Notes under the pieces: generated by a model | Databases searched by the model: none | The model's input: only the letters and a program-made list of their open reading frames with translations | What the model was told of the DNA's origin: nothing | Assembly: GCA_963969345.1 (NCBI GenBank) | Contig: OZ017766.1 | Location: forward strand, 8,990,001 to 9,054,000 | Direction: 5' to 3' | From: Turbatrix aceti | Lineage: Eukaryota > Nematoda > Chromadorea > Rhabditida > Panagrolaimidae | Length of the DNA: 64,000 nt | Translations under genes and position numbers: made by a program | Shown: in pieces, positions 53,153 through 64,000 of the stretch | Layout: every line of letters begins with the position of its first letter | Numbering within the stretch: the stretch's first letter is position 1

Positions 53153-55860
53153 CCGTAATGCCTAAATTTTCGGGCCGTTATAGCCCCTGAAAAATCACAG
53201 AACTTGGTAGTCCAAAAAAAATATTGGTACGGACATGAAACGCATGTCGACAATCGTTTCATGATTGTAGCTGAAACTGAAAATCCATCAGAGAGGAGGA
53301 TTCACCACTGCGACCGCGAATATTTACGTGTTGTGTGTGGTCGTAGCCCCCCTCCCTCCTCCCAAAAAAACAGGAGTGAGTGTAAATGAGTCATCATCGA
53401 ACACGCAACAAAAAAATATGTACATGTAGTATTACAAATGGAACACAACACGCATCAGACAGAAACACGCAGCAGTAGCAGACAAACATTCTTTTTCGAC
53501 CGACCGGCAAAGTGGTGATTGTGGAGGAGAGAAGAAAAAGACTAACACTAAGGACCGCATCTTTTGAGGCCTCTTCTCTCATGACGATGACTACTATCCC
53601 AGCTGCAGCGTGGTTGTTGTGCCCCCTCCAGGAAGGAATGACGTCACTATGTATTGTTAGTTTTAGGATGTACATATGTGACGTGTGTTAGCGAGCCTCG
53701 AAAAAAAAAGGAAAGAGAAAAAACGCCTGCACACATTTCAAATTTATATTTATTTGAAACGAGCGAGCGAACGGCCTCGTGAACTTTCGGCCTCGAGAAA
53801 AAAAAATAACACAACCACGAGCAAGAGCAAGAGCAAAAAAATAGGAAAAGGGCAAAGTTTATCGCGTGAGTGACAGATGACTAAAAAATCACACGGCTAG
53901 CGTGTTTTTTTTTTATTCTTCCATAATGATGACTCTGACTTTTTTCAACAGCCAACAACGCCGACACACACACACACACACACATACAAGGTTCGTAGGT
54001 TCCATGCTTTGTCTTGCCTTTCCTGGAAAAAACACACACAGCAGAAATGAATTATAACTTTGCTTACGAGAACACGAATAATTTTTTTTTCTCTTTTTTT
54101 TTCATTTTTTGTGATAAAGAAACAAACACTCCTTCAAATAATGAATAAATGTGATGGAAGTTGGTTGTGTAGGAAAGCATGGGGGATTTTTTAGGAAGTT
54201 GTCGACTAACGTAAACCAAAAGCTTGTTTACGCGGAAAATTAAAAAAAAACGGAAAACTAAACTTTTTACCAAATGCTGGTAAAAATTGTTACATGGTTT
54301 TAAAAATTGATAAATTTTTATATGTAAATCTAAACAATTTTTTAAACTGCAAATGGCAAATAAATATTTATTTGCAAAAATATTGTAAGACGTAAGACGT
54401 ATTTATGTACAAATGACGTCAGTTGTGCAAAGACACCGTCGTGTAAGATGGCACAAACAAAATTCAAAAAAAACATCTCGGGGGCGTGCAATGCATATAA
54501 TTTTGTGAAACATGCCGAAAACAGAAAAAGCATTCAACGGGTCGATTGAGTTTAGCATCGGCGAACCGGTGTTTTAAAAATAAAAAAAACAAATCGTAAA
54601 ACGTAAAATTCGTAAACTTTTCGAAATAAAAAAAAATTTGGAAAAAAAGTGTAAATAAATTTTTTTAAATGATTATCATTTAAAAAAACTCAAACTATGA
54701 TCAAATTTTTTCAAAAAACAATTATTTCTTACATTCGATTTTTTACTATTTTTAGTTTTTTTTGGCTTTTTTTTGTTCTGGTTCTAATTTTCAAGCTGAG
54801 CGCTTCCGAACGTGTTTAATCACGCTTGAACAGATGTATGCTTTTTTTCGTTTAAAAACGATGTTTTTTGTCTTCCATGAAGGAACATTCCGGTGATCAA
54901 CAAATTTTGTTAAACACCAAATAATGAAATTTTAGATGTAAAATAATTGTAATAACTATAAATAATTTTAATGAGCAGAAAATTCTAAATTTATTTTTTT
55001 CTAATTTGCTTAAAAAAATATTTTTTAAATATTTATTTTATAAGCAGAAATCATTTTTTTTTGTCTTTTTGTAAAAAAACCAAAAAAAACAGGACAAAGA
55101 ACGACGGAAGAACCTCTGACTAATAATCACCCCACTCATTCATTGCCTTTGCTTATGTCAGCATTTATACGTAGCACACAACAAAAAAACACAAGCACCT
55201 CCACGTCACGTAAAAAAAAAAAGACTTTTTTTTTTAATGGCCAGTAAAAACATTATCACAAGTCGTTTTTTGTCGTTTTTTACGGCCATTTGACTAAGGA
55301 CCACATCGGCGTATGTACTATTTATGTATGCGGCAACGTTATCGGCTGCTCCGCTTTTTATGCTGGTACGTCCGATCTTTTTTTCCCAGCTACCACCACC
55401 ACCATCATTGGCGGATCGGCGGTGGTATCGATGTCACCGTTATCTATGTATCACCGGACCGGAACTTTCGTTGTCGGAGGAAACCACGCAGCACCCGTGT
55501 AGTACATAGTGCATTTCCGATGTTCGCAGTATGACGGTGACAAACATCCGTCGAATACGATGGATTAGTTTTGGGAAAACGATGGACGGTTTTTTTAAAC
55601 ATGTTTGGAATGCTTTTATCAGTGTAAAATCAGTCATGATGATGACGGTCGGGTCGGTTGAATGGGTGAAAAGTAAATACATACGCCTAAGAATTTGTTT
55701 TTTGAAAGGTGAAGCAATATTATTTTGTTGCAAATAAATAAATAAATACCCAGGGTCATGCGCTTTGGACCAAACGTCACTTTTTTTTGATTCGGACAAA
55801 TCAACAAAAAATGAACAAAATAACAAATGTTTATTTACATTTGATGCCAGTGTAACGCCA
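53153..55860. other. Gene-poor stretch with simple repeats
   Basis: Contains a (CA)n tract at about 53964-53985, a candidate 35-nt minus-strand exon (53994-54028, acceptor TTTTTTCCAG, donor GTATGT) with no partner, AT-only regions (54560-55080) and a GC-richer block with CACCACCATCA at about 55390-55450. No coding exon can be supported. Confidence 0.4.
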
Positions 55861-55867
55861 ATTCTAA

Positions 55868-56165
55868 CTTCAATCAACATTGGAGTCGACTCCTTTCGAC
55901 ATGAACTCCGGAGTCGGAGTCAAAATTGGAGTCAAAATTTTTTCAAAAAAAAAAGAAAAAATTGCAGTCAAAAATTTGGTCGAATCCACTGACTCCAGCG
56001 CCAAAATTGAAAACAAACCGAGTTTTGTCATTAAAAATAAAAGGTACATATTTTATTGCTATACTTCGTCAAAGATCAAAAAATCTTGTTTTCTGACAAT
56101 TTGGGAGCGCTTTGAGCTCCATAGATTCCGACTCCGAATTTGGAGTCGGAGTCGGAGTCAAAAAT
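55868..56165. repeat. GGAGTC-rich dispersed element
   Basis: Both ends are rich in GGAGTC/GACTCC words: CATTGGAGTCGACTCCTTTC at the left and AATTTGGAGTCGGAGTCGGA at the right, with ATTCCGACTCCG inverted near the right end. The centre is AT-rich. The arrangement, short-word arrays at both ends, parallels the GTTCG family, so it may be another non-autonomous DNA element. Confidence 0.5.
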
Positions 56166-56169
56166 TTTG

Positions 56170-59100
56170 ACTTGCGTTACTGCTTTTGATTTTGTACATA
56201 CAAGTTGATCGAAACTTAGTTTTTTTGTCAGTTAATGCCACATCAATACTATAGTAATCGTAATCGTGATAAATATTTATCAGTTTTTTTCTTTGCATAA
56301 ATGAACAGAAAATTTTACAGTAATTGGCATTTTTAATATTTTTATCGTTTTTTTAAGACAATTTTTTTCAATTATGAAAATGAAGATGATTCACTTTTTT
56401 TAAAATGTTAAGCAAAAAGTGTAAAAATGATTTTTTTTATTTCGGAATTATTTGAGTTGAAGACTTTAAATTTTTATATTTTTTAAAATGTGATATGCCA
56501 TCGGTTGCCATCGAAATCTTGCATCAAAAATTTCAGCAACGCGTTTTTCAGGTAAATAAATATTTATTATCATAAAAAAATTCTTACGAGTGCAATTGCT
56601 ATAATAATTTTGGTACTAAATTTCATACCAATCGGTTGTGCCAAGTTTGCGTTGATCTGCTAACTGTAGAACAACGTTGGAACAAAAGACAATGCAAAAT
56701 TTGTACAGTAATATGTACAAAATTTCGCGACCAAAACGAATCGAGACATTTACGCCTACGTGGACGTCATTTGTGCCTCCTAACATCTGGTCTAATGATA
56801 ACTAACCACTGAGTAATGGTGAAATAAATAAATAAATGTACAAAATTTACCATTCCAACTGCGGTTTACGATAAATAACCACTGTTCAGTGAAAATTTTT
56901 TGGGTCCCGTAAAGAGCAACGAAATTGTGTTAAAAATTAATATAAAAATTTTTGTAATCACCCCCTGTCATTATTAGCATTTTGTTGTTGATTTATTCTT
57001 TCGTTGCTTTAGTTGGAAACAGGTAACAGTTCCCCAGGGCATATTGCTATATGTTATATATTTATGTATCTACTTATCTACATTTTGTCAGCGTATTTTT
57101 TTGTCAGACAAGCAGACAAGCAAAATGGGCATCAAAATTTAGTTGTTGAATTTTTTTTTATTCGTCTGGCCTAACACTAGCGCTGTCTCGAAAGTAAAAA
57201 GCTGAATTTGAGGTTGAAAAAAACAACATTTTCGGTTATTTTTTATAGAAAATTATAAATAAAAAAACAAGACCGAAAACAAAATCGTATGAAAGATCTA
57301 GAACTACGATTTCTGATATCATTTGAGGTGATACAAACTTTCAATATTTTCTACAACATTTTTTTTGTAAAAAATATTTACATATTTTAGGAACACATTT
57401 TTGCAAAAAATCAATTTTTTTTTCCAAAAATTTTACCAAAAAAAAATTTTTTCCAGATAAATCAAAAACTGCATTTTTTATTTCAAGGTGAGTTTAGCAA
57501 AAACCTGTGTTTTGCGAAAAAACGCAAAAATGTTTTTTTTTAAATAAATATTTGTAAACAAATATTTGTAAACACAAAAATTTCACATATTTTTTTTGTC
57601 TCAAAAACTCATATTCGGATTTCTTGGATACTAAAAATAGTTACTTTTTTTTATTTCCTCGTTTCGACCAAAAGTCAACCTTTTGTTGGCAAAAAAAAGA
57701 CTAATGACGTTCCAAAAAAATTGAACACCTAAAAAATTAAAAAAAACAGAATCCCAAAGGGCAAAAAAAATTGTTTCTTCCGAAATCAGAAACGTGCAAA
57801 AAAAAAAACAGAATCTCAGGGGGCAGAAAAGGAGTTTTTTTCTTGCTCGAGGTTTTTTTTTTGCCGATGTCGTCAGAACAGAAACGAGTACCCCTTTTAG
57901 CACACCGCAGAGCCCCACCAGCTTCAGTCGTTTTTTATCCCCTATCGAGGCACAAAAAAAACACACAGAAAATGCCGTTGTGCCGGTCAGAGCTTGTCTC
58001 CGTTTTTTTTGGGGCTAGACGGACAAACGCCTCAGGGAACAAACGAACAGGGCAGTGAGTGAATGAAATTTGTGGCGTGAGTCGTCGGCCTGGCCTGGCA
58101 AATAACGTATGAATTTTTCTTTCTGTGTACATAGTAAATATGTATATTTTTTTCCAGTGTCGAGAAAAGACATACATTTTGAGACCCTTTTGCAGGCTGG
58201 AGCATGTCCCCCCCCCTCTCTTTTTTCTTTGGTCCAGCAGACGTTTTTTGTCCCCCACCCCTGTCCTCCGCTTGATTGTGGTCGGTCTCCCCACACGCAG
58301 CGTAGCGTAGAACAGCACGAACAGCACACGCGCGCGTGCAACCAACCAACCCAAACAACCAACCAATGTCCTTTCCCCATTCCGGACACGTCGCACCAGC
58401 AGCACCAGCACCAGCACCAGCAGCGCCAGCAGCACCAGCAACGGAGAAAAAAAGAAAACGACGTCGTCTCGTCACTTTTTTGAGCAGACGGCCACTCGGC
58501 TGTTTTTTATGCACAGTGTCGTTCGGTGCCCTGTCGCTGACCCACCCCATCATCGCGAGACGAGAGACGAGACTGAGGACACATCCACAGCCCCCACCAC
58601 CACGACCACCGCCACAGTGCTCTCCCCTCCCTGTCCCCCTCTCTCAGCTCTTTTTTATGCGTCGGGAGATGTGTTTTGCCCCTTATTCCTTTCTTTTTTC
58701 CAATTTTTTCCTGTACATTTGTTGTTTTTTTTGCAGAGGTCCTAATTTGGTTGAATTTTGTGTTTTTATTTTTTGTACCCCTGTGAAAATCTAGAATTTC
58801 TAATATTTATCCTCAGATTTTTTTTGCATTCGGATTGGTATTTTTTTCCAATTTTTAAAAATTCAAAACCTTAGAAAAAATTTTCAGGGAAAAAATTTTC
58901 AATTTATGTTGATCAAAAAAATTAAGAAGCTCTAAAGTCCGTGTTATTTACCTTCTTAGTGCATCCATAGTCTGTCTGTCTCGAGTGGTGGTCAGTCAGT
59001 CAGTCAGTCTAGACCACCGCGTGTGGTGGCGGATAACCAAGCACCTCGCGACTGGGTGGTCGTCAATAATCTGCGTAAATAACAACAAATTACACGAAAA

Positions 59101-62100
59101 CTAAAAATTTTATTTAAATACATTGGCACAAAAATTTTTTGCAAGCGATTTTGAAAATTTCTGGGATTCGCCACAAATTTTTTACGGTAGATAATTGTTT
59201 CACAAAATTTCAAAATTTTGACACATATTTTTTTCATAAAAAATTTTTTTTGTACTTAATTTTGAAAATTCTGGGTTTTGTCACGAAATTATTTTTGCGA
59301 TACAAAATTTTACCTGCTTATTACAAATTTTTTTTTTGAATTTTGTCTACACACTTTTTTTTAAATTAAAATGTATATACAAGAAATATGTATTTTGAAA
59401 ATGTTGGGTTTTACCACGAAAATTTTTTTGTTGTCAAAAATTTATTATACTATAAAAGTTGATTTCGACACAAATTTTTATACAGTCAATTTTTGGTCTC
59501 AGTTTTTAAAAAAATCCAAAAATGCAAATTTTTTCACGGTTTTAAAAAAAATTTTTAAATGTAATTTTTTTGGTTTGCAATTTTTTTACGGTACAAATTT
59601 TATTCTAACTAACTAAGATTTTTGACCTTTTCGTTGGAACATCCCCCGGGTCAGGGTCCAGGGGTTGATTGTTCCATCATTTTTGTGCACAGATTTTTTT
59701 TTATGATACCCGCCGGAAGGAAGAAATTCTGGCCCCTTCGATTCCATCAATTTCATGACGGGTCCAAAACGACAGTCGACTGTCGATTGCTAAGTATCAT
59801 ATTTTTTATTCCCGCATGCAGTTCAATTTTTTTTTCTCTGTGGCACAGCACAACCAGCTTGAAACAATTCTCGCATTCTCGCAAAACCGGCTGTGATTAG
59901 GCAATTAGATGGGGACAAAAACTATCATTTGGGGAGGAGGGGAGGGAGCGTCATCGATACATATTGCCTACCTGCAAGAAGCAATGAAATGGATACTAGT
60001 GCCGAGGTGATTTTTTTTCAACGTGGACAACACTCGAGTGACTTTGACTTTTGACGTTCAATTTTCAACGTCAATCATTACAGAAACCTGCTTGTTTTCT
60101 TCGTCTGAAGACTGGCCTTTGACTTTTTCAGGGGGTGGCTTCGATTTTTTGATTTCAACTTCGCTTTCGCCTTCGCGCAACAACTGGTATGTATATATGT
60201 ATTATACTTTGCTCGTTTTTGCTCGATGGGTAGGTAACGAATGGGCTTTTCAATTTTTTGTAATTGTCTTTGTTCCTTTTTTTCTGGATTCCTGCTTTCA
60301 AGTTTGTCAAGACAAAAATCATGACACAAACCAATTTTTTTGCCTTTACAAAGGAAAACGGTGCAAAATGATAAGAACAAAAATTACGATAGTGATCGTA
60401 GCGGCGCTTCTTTAGTACGATTTTCGATCGTTTCGCATAACAAAAATTATACTGTAATTTCTGACAAAAAAAGCGTCATTGAACTTATTTTTCGATAAAA
60501 TCTGAAAAAAATATAAAAATATGCAATCCCACCAAAAAAAAGCGAAAATCAAAGTTGTTTTTGTTTACAAAATTTAATTAATTTTTAAATTCAATTTGCG
60601 ACGGAATTTGCATTTTTTTCGAATTTAACAAGAATTTATCATTCATTTTTTATTTGCCACGGATTTAAAAAAAAAATAAATAAAAACGCACGTGAAAAAA
60701 TTTTTGTGCCATTTTGGCACCTTTGTAGCAAAAAGGTTGGAATACGCATAAAAGAACTAATAAGATCTGATTTTTGTCAAAATTTCATAAGATTTGTTTT
60801 TTTTGCATGAAAACGGAAAATTACGGTATAAAATTTTTTATGGGAATCGAGAAAAAAAACTGTACAAGTGCCGCCGTCAAACTTGGCGGCTTCATGAAAT
60901 GCTATCGTAATTTTTTTTTTCTTTTCTGGCGGCTTCAAAGGACAGGTACCGATTACGATCGACCACCGGCGATCGAATAACAACAATCTATATTTATGAT
61001 CGTCGATCGCCGATCGTCCGCGATCGTACCACACACGACGGCGGCGCAGTTTATAAAAATTTTTGTCAGGCAAAAAAAACTTTTTAAAAAAAGATCCGAT
61101 CAAGCCCCAAAAACGAACATTTTTCTGCAAAACAAAAAAAAAGATTAGTTATTTTTTATTACGAACCAATTTTTTTTTTGGATTTCACATCCCAAAATTT
61201 CATTTCTTCTTCCCGTGCAAATAATTTTCTCTGACCGACCACCACCCAACAACGTGACCCCATTTATTCTCTAGGATGCATCTTTTTCTCTCACAAAATT
61301 ATTTTTAAAACTGTTTTTTTTTCTACGCATAATTTTTTATACATACACAGTTGTTTTTTTTTGTCCTGTCTCCGTGTCCGTCAAATGAACGAATGTATGT
61401 GTGTTTGAAATAATTTTTTCGGTTCACAGACGCGCTCGGGGATAGATTGGATGTGGATCGTCGTTGGAAAATTTTTGGGGAGGATGAATAGATGAAAAAA
61501 ACGGCTGCCACACGTAAAAAAAATCCCCCCGCCCCGAGTTGTGTGTTGCACTGCACGTTGGATGGATGGATGGATTCGGGACGCGTCGGTTGCGTTTAAA
61601 GTGCACGCAAAGCAAAAAAAACAGAGCAGCAGCAAAAATATCAAAAAGAAGGTCAGCAGACGTAAAAACGTAAAAAACGCAAAAAACGCCTGTTGCCTGC
61701 TCAATGACTGACAGATATTTTTTGCCTATACACACACAGACAGACAGACAGACAGACGTACGTACGTAGGGCAGAAAATGATAAAAGCATCACACAGCCT
61801 GCCAACCCCTGGGAAGGGGGGGGGACGTCTAACAAGTCAACCAACGACAGACTAACTTTTCTGACTTTGCAGCTGTTTTTTACCCTCCCTCGCGTGATGG
61901 TGCGCCACACCGCACCCCCTTTAGTAGGTGTTTTTTTTTTACATATACATAATGCTGACGGTAGGGTCTTTAGACCGGACAAACATTTATTCATGATATA
62001 CGAAAGTATGTAATACCTACTATACTACCTCGTGTGTCCTCTTCTGGGATGGGTTACGACGCCATCATCATCCATCCTGTTACTACGCTTGCGAGTCGTC

Positions 62101-62760
62101 TACCACGGTGTTCCATCCTTCCTACTACTGCTGTCTGCAAGGAAAAAGAAAACGAGCCTTTGCCCTATGTACCTGTCTGGCCTGGCCTGCCTGTGGTGTG
62201 ATTGTGCTCGTTGTCTTGTCTCGAGACGCAAATCATGACTAGGACGTCGTCGTCGACGATCGTTTGTTGTCATTTTTCTGGGGTGCGCAGTTGTGCCGAA
62301 AATGGAAGGGGTGCTTGAAAAAATGGAAAGGGAGATTTACTGTCTACGACGTGGGTGGGCGGGGTTTAGTCAGGGTGGTATTTCGAGACAAGGAAGTGTG
62401 AAATCCGACTTACTATTTTTTTTCGTTTGAGTGGTCGCAAAATTTTGCACGGGTTTTTATAGTGTCTGTGTTTACATTTCAATTTTTTTTTGATTTGATG
62501 AAAATGATTTTCAAAAATTTTGTGCTAATAAAAATTCGTTGTAAGACCAAAATTTTATTTAAAAAAAAATTTTTTTTGATTTTTATGCGTTCAGAAATTT
62601 TTCGTGTTTTGCAATTTTTTTTGACAGCTGTTTTTTGTGTTTGTCCACCCTTCGTTTGCATATTTTTTTTTTACATTTGTGCGTAAATTCGAATTTTTCC
62701 GCGATTTTTGAACTTTTTTCGCAAAAAAAAATTATTTCATAATTTTATAAATTTCTTTTT
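56170..62760. other. Gene-poor stretch: AT-rich blocks, simple repeats, GC pockets
   Basis: Holds (CACCAG)n at about 58392-58440, a Pro-codon-like CCACCACGACCACC tract at 58590-58615, (AGTC)n at 58988-59010, ACAGACAG/ACGTACGT repeats at 61730-61766, and GATCGTCGATCGCCGATCG words at 60998-61024. Open frames here are short or low complexity on both strands. No splice-supported gene was found. It may be a long intron or regulatory territory of a gene starting or ending outside the window. Confidence 0.4.
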
Positions 62761-62766
62761 TTTCAG

Positions 62767-62872
62767 GGAAACGATTCAGGATCTCCTCATCCCCGACTCC
62801 CAGTCGTCTCCAATCCTCCCTTAAGGCTATCGTTTCAGGCTCAAAGCCGGCCGATGCCTTGTTAATCTAAAA
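62767..62872 (+). other. Possible exon after a strong acceptor
   Basis: TTTCTTTTTTTTCAG ends at 62766. The sequence after it is open for 18-35 codons in all three phases, ending in three different stops (one reading is SSPTPSRLQSSLKAIV in the middle, another ETIQDLLIPDSQSSPILP). It could be a terminal exon of an upstream plus-strand gene or a trans-spliced 5' UTR of the 63202 frame. The phase cannot be chosen from the sequence. Confidence 0.25.
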
Positions 62873-63201
62873 TCCCCCTTTTTAGGCCCAGCTTTGCTTT
62901 TGGTGCCCAGCACACATACGAAAAAAAAAATTATAATAATTACAACTGATCCCAGATCAGTTCAAAATCTCTAAATTTTTGCAAAAAAAATTGAAAAAAA
63001 ATTGTAGTTTGAACCCAGTTCGTCCGTCTTTGTTTCTGTTTTTCTCCAAGAAAAAGTAAAATATTTTCAATTTTTCCCCTTCCCCAAATTTGACGACCCC
63101 CCACGTCGGTGTTGGTGGTGGGAGATTCTCGACCTCGTTGCCCTCATCTTGGTCGATGTCGATGGACGCCGAGAAAGAGAAAGAGAAAAAAATCTGAGTC
63201 A

Positions 63202-63402
63202 TGAGCAGTGAGCCTCCTAATCCCCCTCCTCCTCTTCCGACGGCAAGTTCATCTGCAGGCTCGACTCCGGCCCCGGCCCCGGCTCCGGCTTCTGGACCTA
63301 CCGCCATCGTTGTTAGTTCCGGCATCGGCAGCAGCGCAGGAAGCTCCTCCTCCCTCAACACCGAGCAATGGACCGTCTTCATTAACCAAAGGTCGGTGTG
63401 AC
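63202..63402 (+). CDS. Possible first coding exon or 66-residue protein, Pro/Ala/Ser-rich
   Basis: ATG at 63202 opens MSSEPPNPPPPLPTASSSAG, then an (AP)n and Ser-rich run, and ends with a less repetitive EQWTVFINQRSV before TGA at 63402. A donor AAAG|GTCGGT at about 63390 could carry the frame on past EQWTVFINQR. The opposite strand is open as well, so coding status is weak. Low-complexity N-termini like this are common in nuclear and cytoskeletal regulators, which does not identify it. Confidence 0.27.
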
Positions 63403-63654
63403 AGGTTTTTTTTTTTGACATCATCGACGATGATGATGATATACAGACGAGACAAAAAGAAAAAAAAATTTATGTATACAATATAAAACACATTGTATTT
63501 ATGTATGCGACGACTGTAACAACCAATGTCGTTGTGAATTTTTTTTGATTGGTTTACAAATCGCTTTCAAACTGATATGGCAGGGAGGAAGTAAACAGTT
63601 CTGGTCGGGTCTTGCACAAAGTACAGTACGTACCGGAGTCGGTGGGGTGGGGAT

Positions 63655-64000
63655 CAGAGATGGGCGAACATCCGTTTTTTTGTTCTCAAACGAACACGAA
63701 CATTTTGTTAATTTTGTTCGAGAAATCGAAGAAACGCGAACATTTTTTTAAGTGTTCGCGAACGAACACGAACGAACAACGAACAGATTTTTGACATATT
63801 TTATATTTACAAAATTTTATCCAAACTGGGCATAAAAAAGTAGCCTCCAAAAACGTGAAAACGCATGGTACCGAATTTTACGTTTTTAATCCTAGTTTGG
63901 ACAAAATTTTTGTAAAAAATATGAAAAAAAATCCGTTTTGTTGTTCGTTCGCGTTCGGTCGCGAACACTGACAAAAATGTTCGCGTTCATTCGATTTCTC
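63655..64000 (+). mobile_element. hAT-like MITE (GTTCG family), truncated by the window end
   Basis: It starts CAGAGATGGGCGAACATCCG and follows the 52674 element through CGAACACGAACATTTTGTTA, GCGAACGAACACGAACGAAC and the CAAACTGGGCATAAAAA core. It then runs into a second, inverted GTTCGCGTTCGGTCGCGAACAC block before the sequence ends. The right terminus is outside the window, so the target duplication cannot be tested. Confidence 0.75.

Noticed and set aside
55290..55502. Short secreted protein frame at 55.3 kb
   Set aside because: Open in three phases over a CACCACCATCA-type tract, no splice support, no poly(A) signal nearby.
58336..58794. Pro/Ala-rich 152-codon plus-strand frame
   Set aside because: Driven by (CACCAG)n and CCACC tracts, open on both strands, ends in AT-rich non-coding sequence. 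No splice-supported continuation.
1..64000. CRISPR arrays, bacterial operons or phage islands
   Set aside because: Genome structure is eukaryotic. The short tandem repeats (32 bp at 44722, 56 bp at 41357) have no unique spacers.

Overview
This window is eukaryotic and, by inference, from a nematode, probably rhabditid-like. The protein-coding exons are separated by very AT-rich introns that start GTAAGT, GTGAGT or GTTGGT and end in long T-runs plus CAG or TAG. Several genes have a bare 3' splice site just upstream of the ATG, which is what spliced-leader trans-splicing leaves. Three gene families point the same way: an ET-module/Ly6-like secreted protein, a Sre/Srab-type seven-helix receptor and a TWK-type K2P channel. 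I cannot name the species. All exon models were assembled by hand from splice sites and reading-frame continuity. Every multi-exon model listed as a CDS with confidence 0.7 or more closes in frame.

Layout, left half (0.4-42.8 kb, gene-dense): a short MYND protein of the BRAM1/BRA type (+); an ET-module secreted protein (+); an unrecognised 196-residue protein (-); a secreted class 3 lipase (+); a possible two-gene operon on the minus strand, ASCC1 followed 91 bp later by an 89-residue Cys-rich and probably myristoylated protein; NUP205 (+, 18 exons, divergent from ASCC1), whose 4.7-kb intron 14 carries a complete antisense K2P channel gene; SMC6 (+, 9 exons); a TXNDC12/ERp18-like ER thioredoxin (+); and a chemoreceptor-like 7TM gene (-, 6 exons).

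Right half (42.8-64 kb): almost gene-free. It holds one recognisable 3'-terminal gene fragment (-, about 48.8-49.3 kb), diverged ~1-kb tandem repeats, MITEs, simple repeats and GC-richer low-complexity stretches. A possible first exon of another gene lies near 63.2 kb.

The genes do not form one pathway. They cover housekeeping (nuclear pore scaffold, SMC5/6 DNA repair, ASCC alkylation response, ER redox) and surface or secreted functions. I saw no operonic link beyond ASCC1 and its small neighbour, and no prokaryotic-type system. The most unusual items are: (1) an inverted, nearly unchanged copy of ASCC1 exon 3 inside a later intron of the same gene, able to fold back on the pre-mRNA; (2) a K2P channel whose first selectivity filter reads TIGYS and second TIGVGG; (3) a row of decoy 3' splice sites plus exon-start copies inside SMC6 intron 1; (4) hAT-like MITEs, three of which (3.4, 30.2 and 52.7 kb) are flanked by 8-bp target duplications, and a tandem array built from what looks like a MITE end; and (5) two related ~0.55-0.6 kb foldback elements in introns of NUP205 and SMC6.
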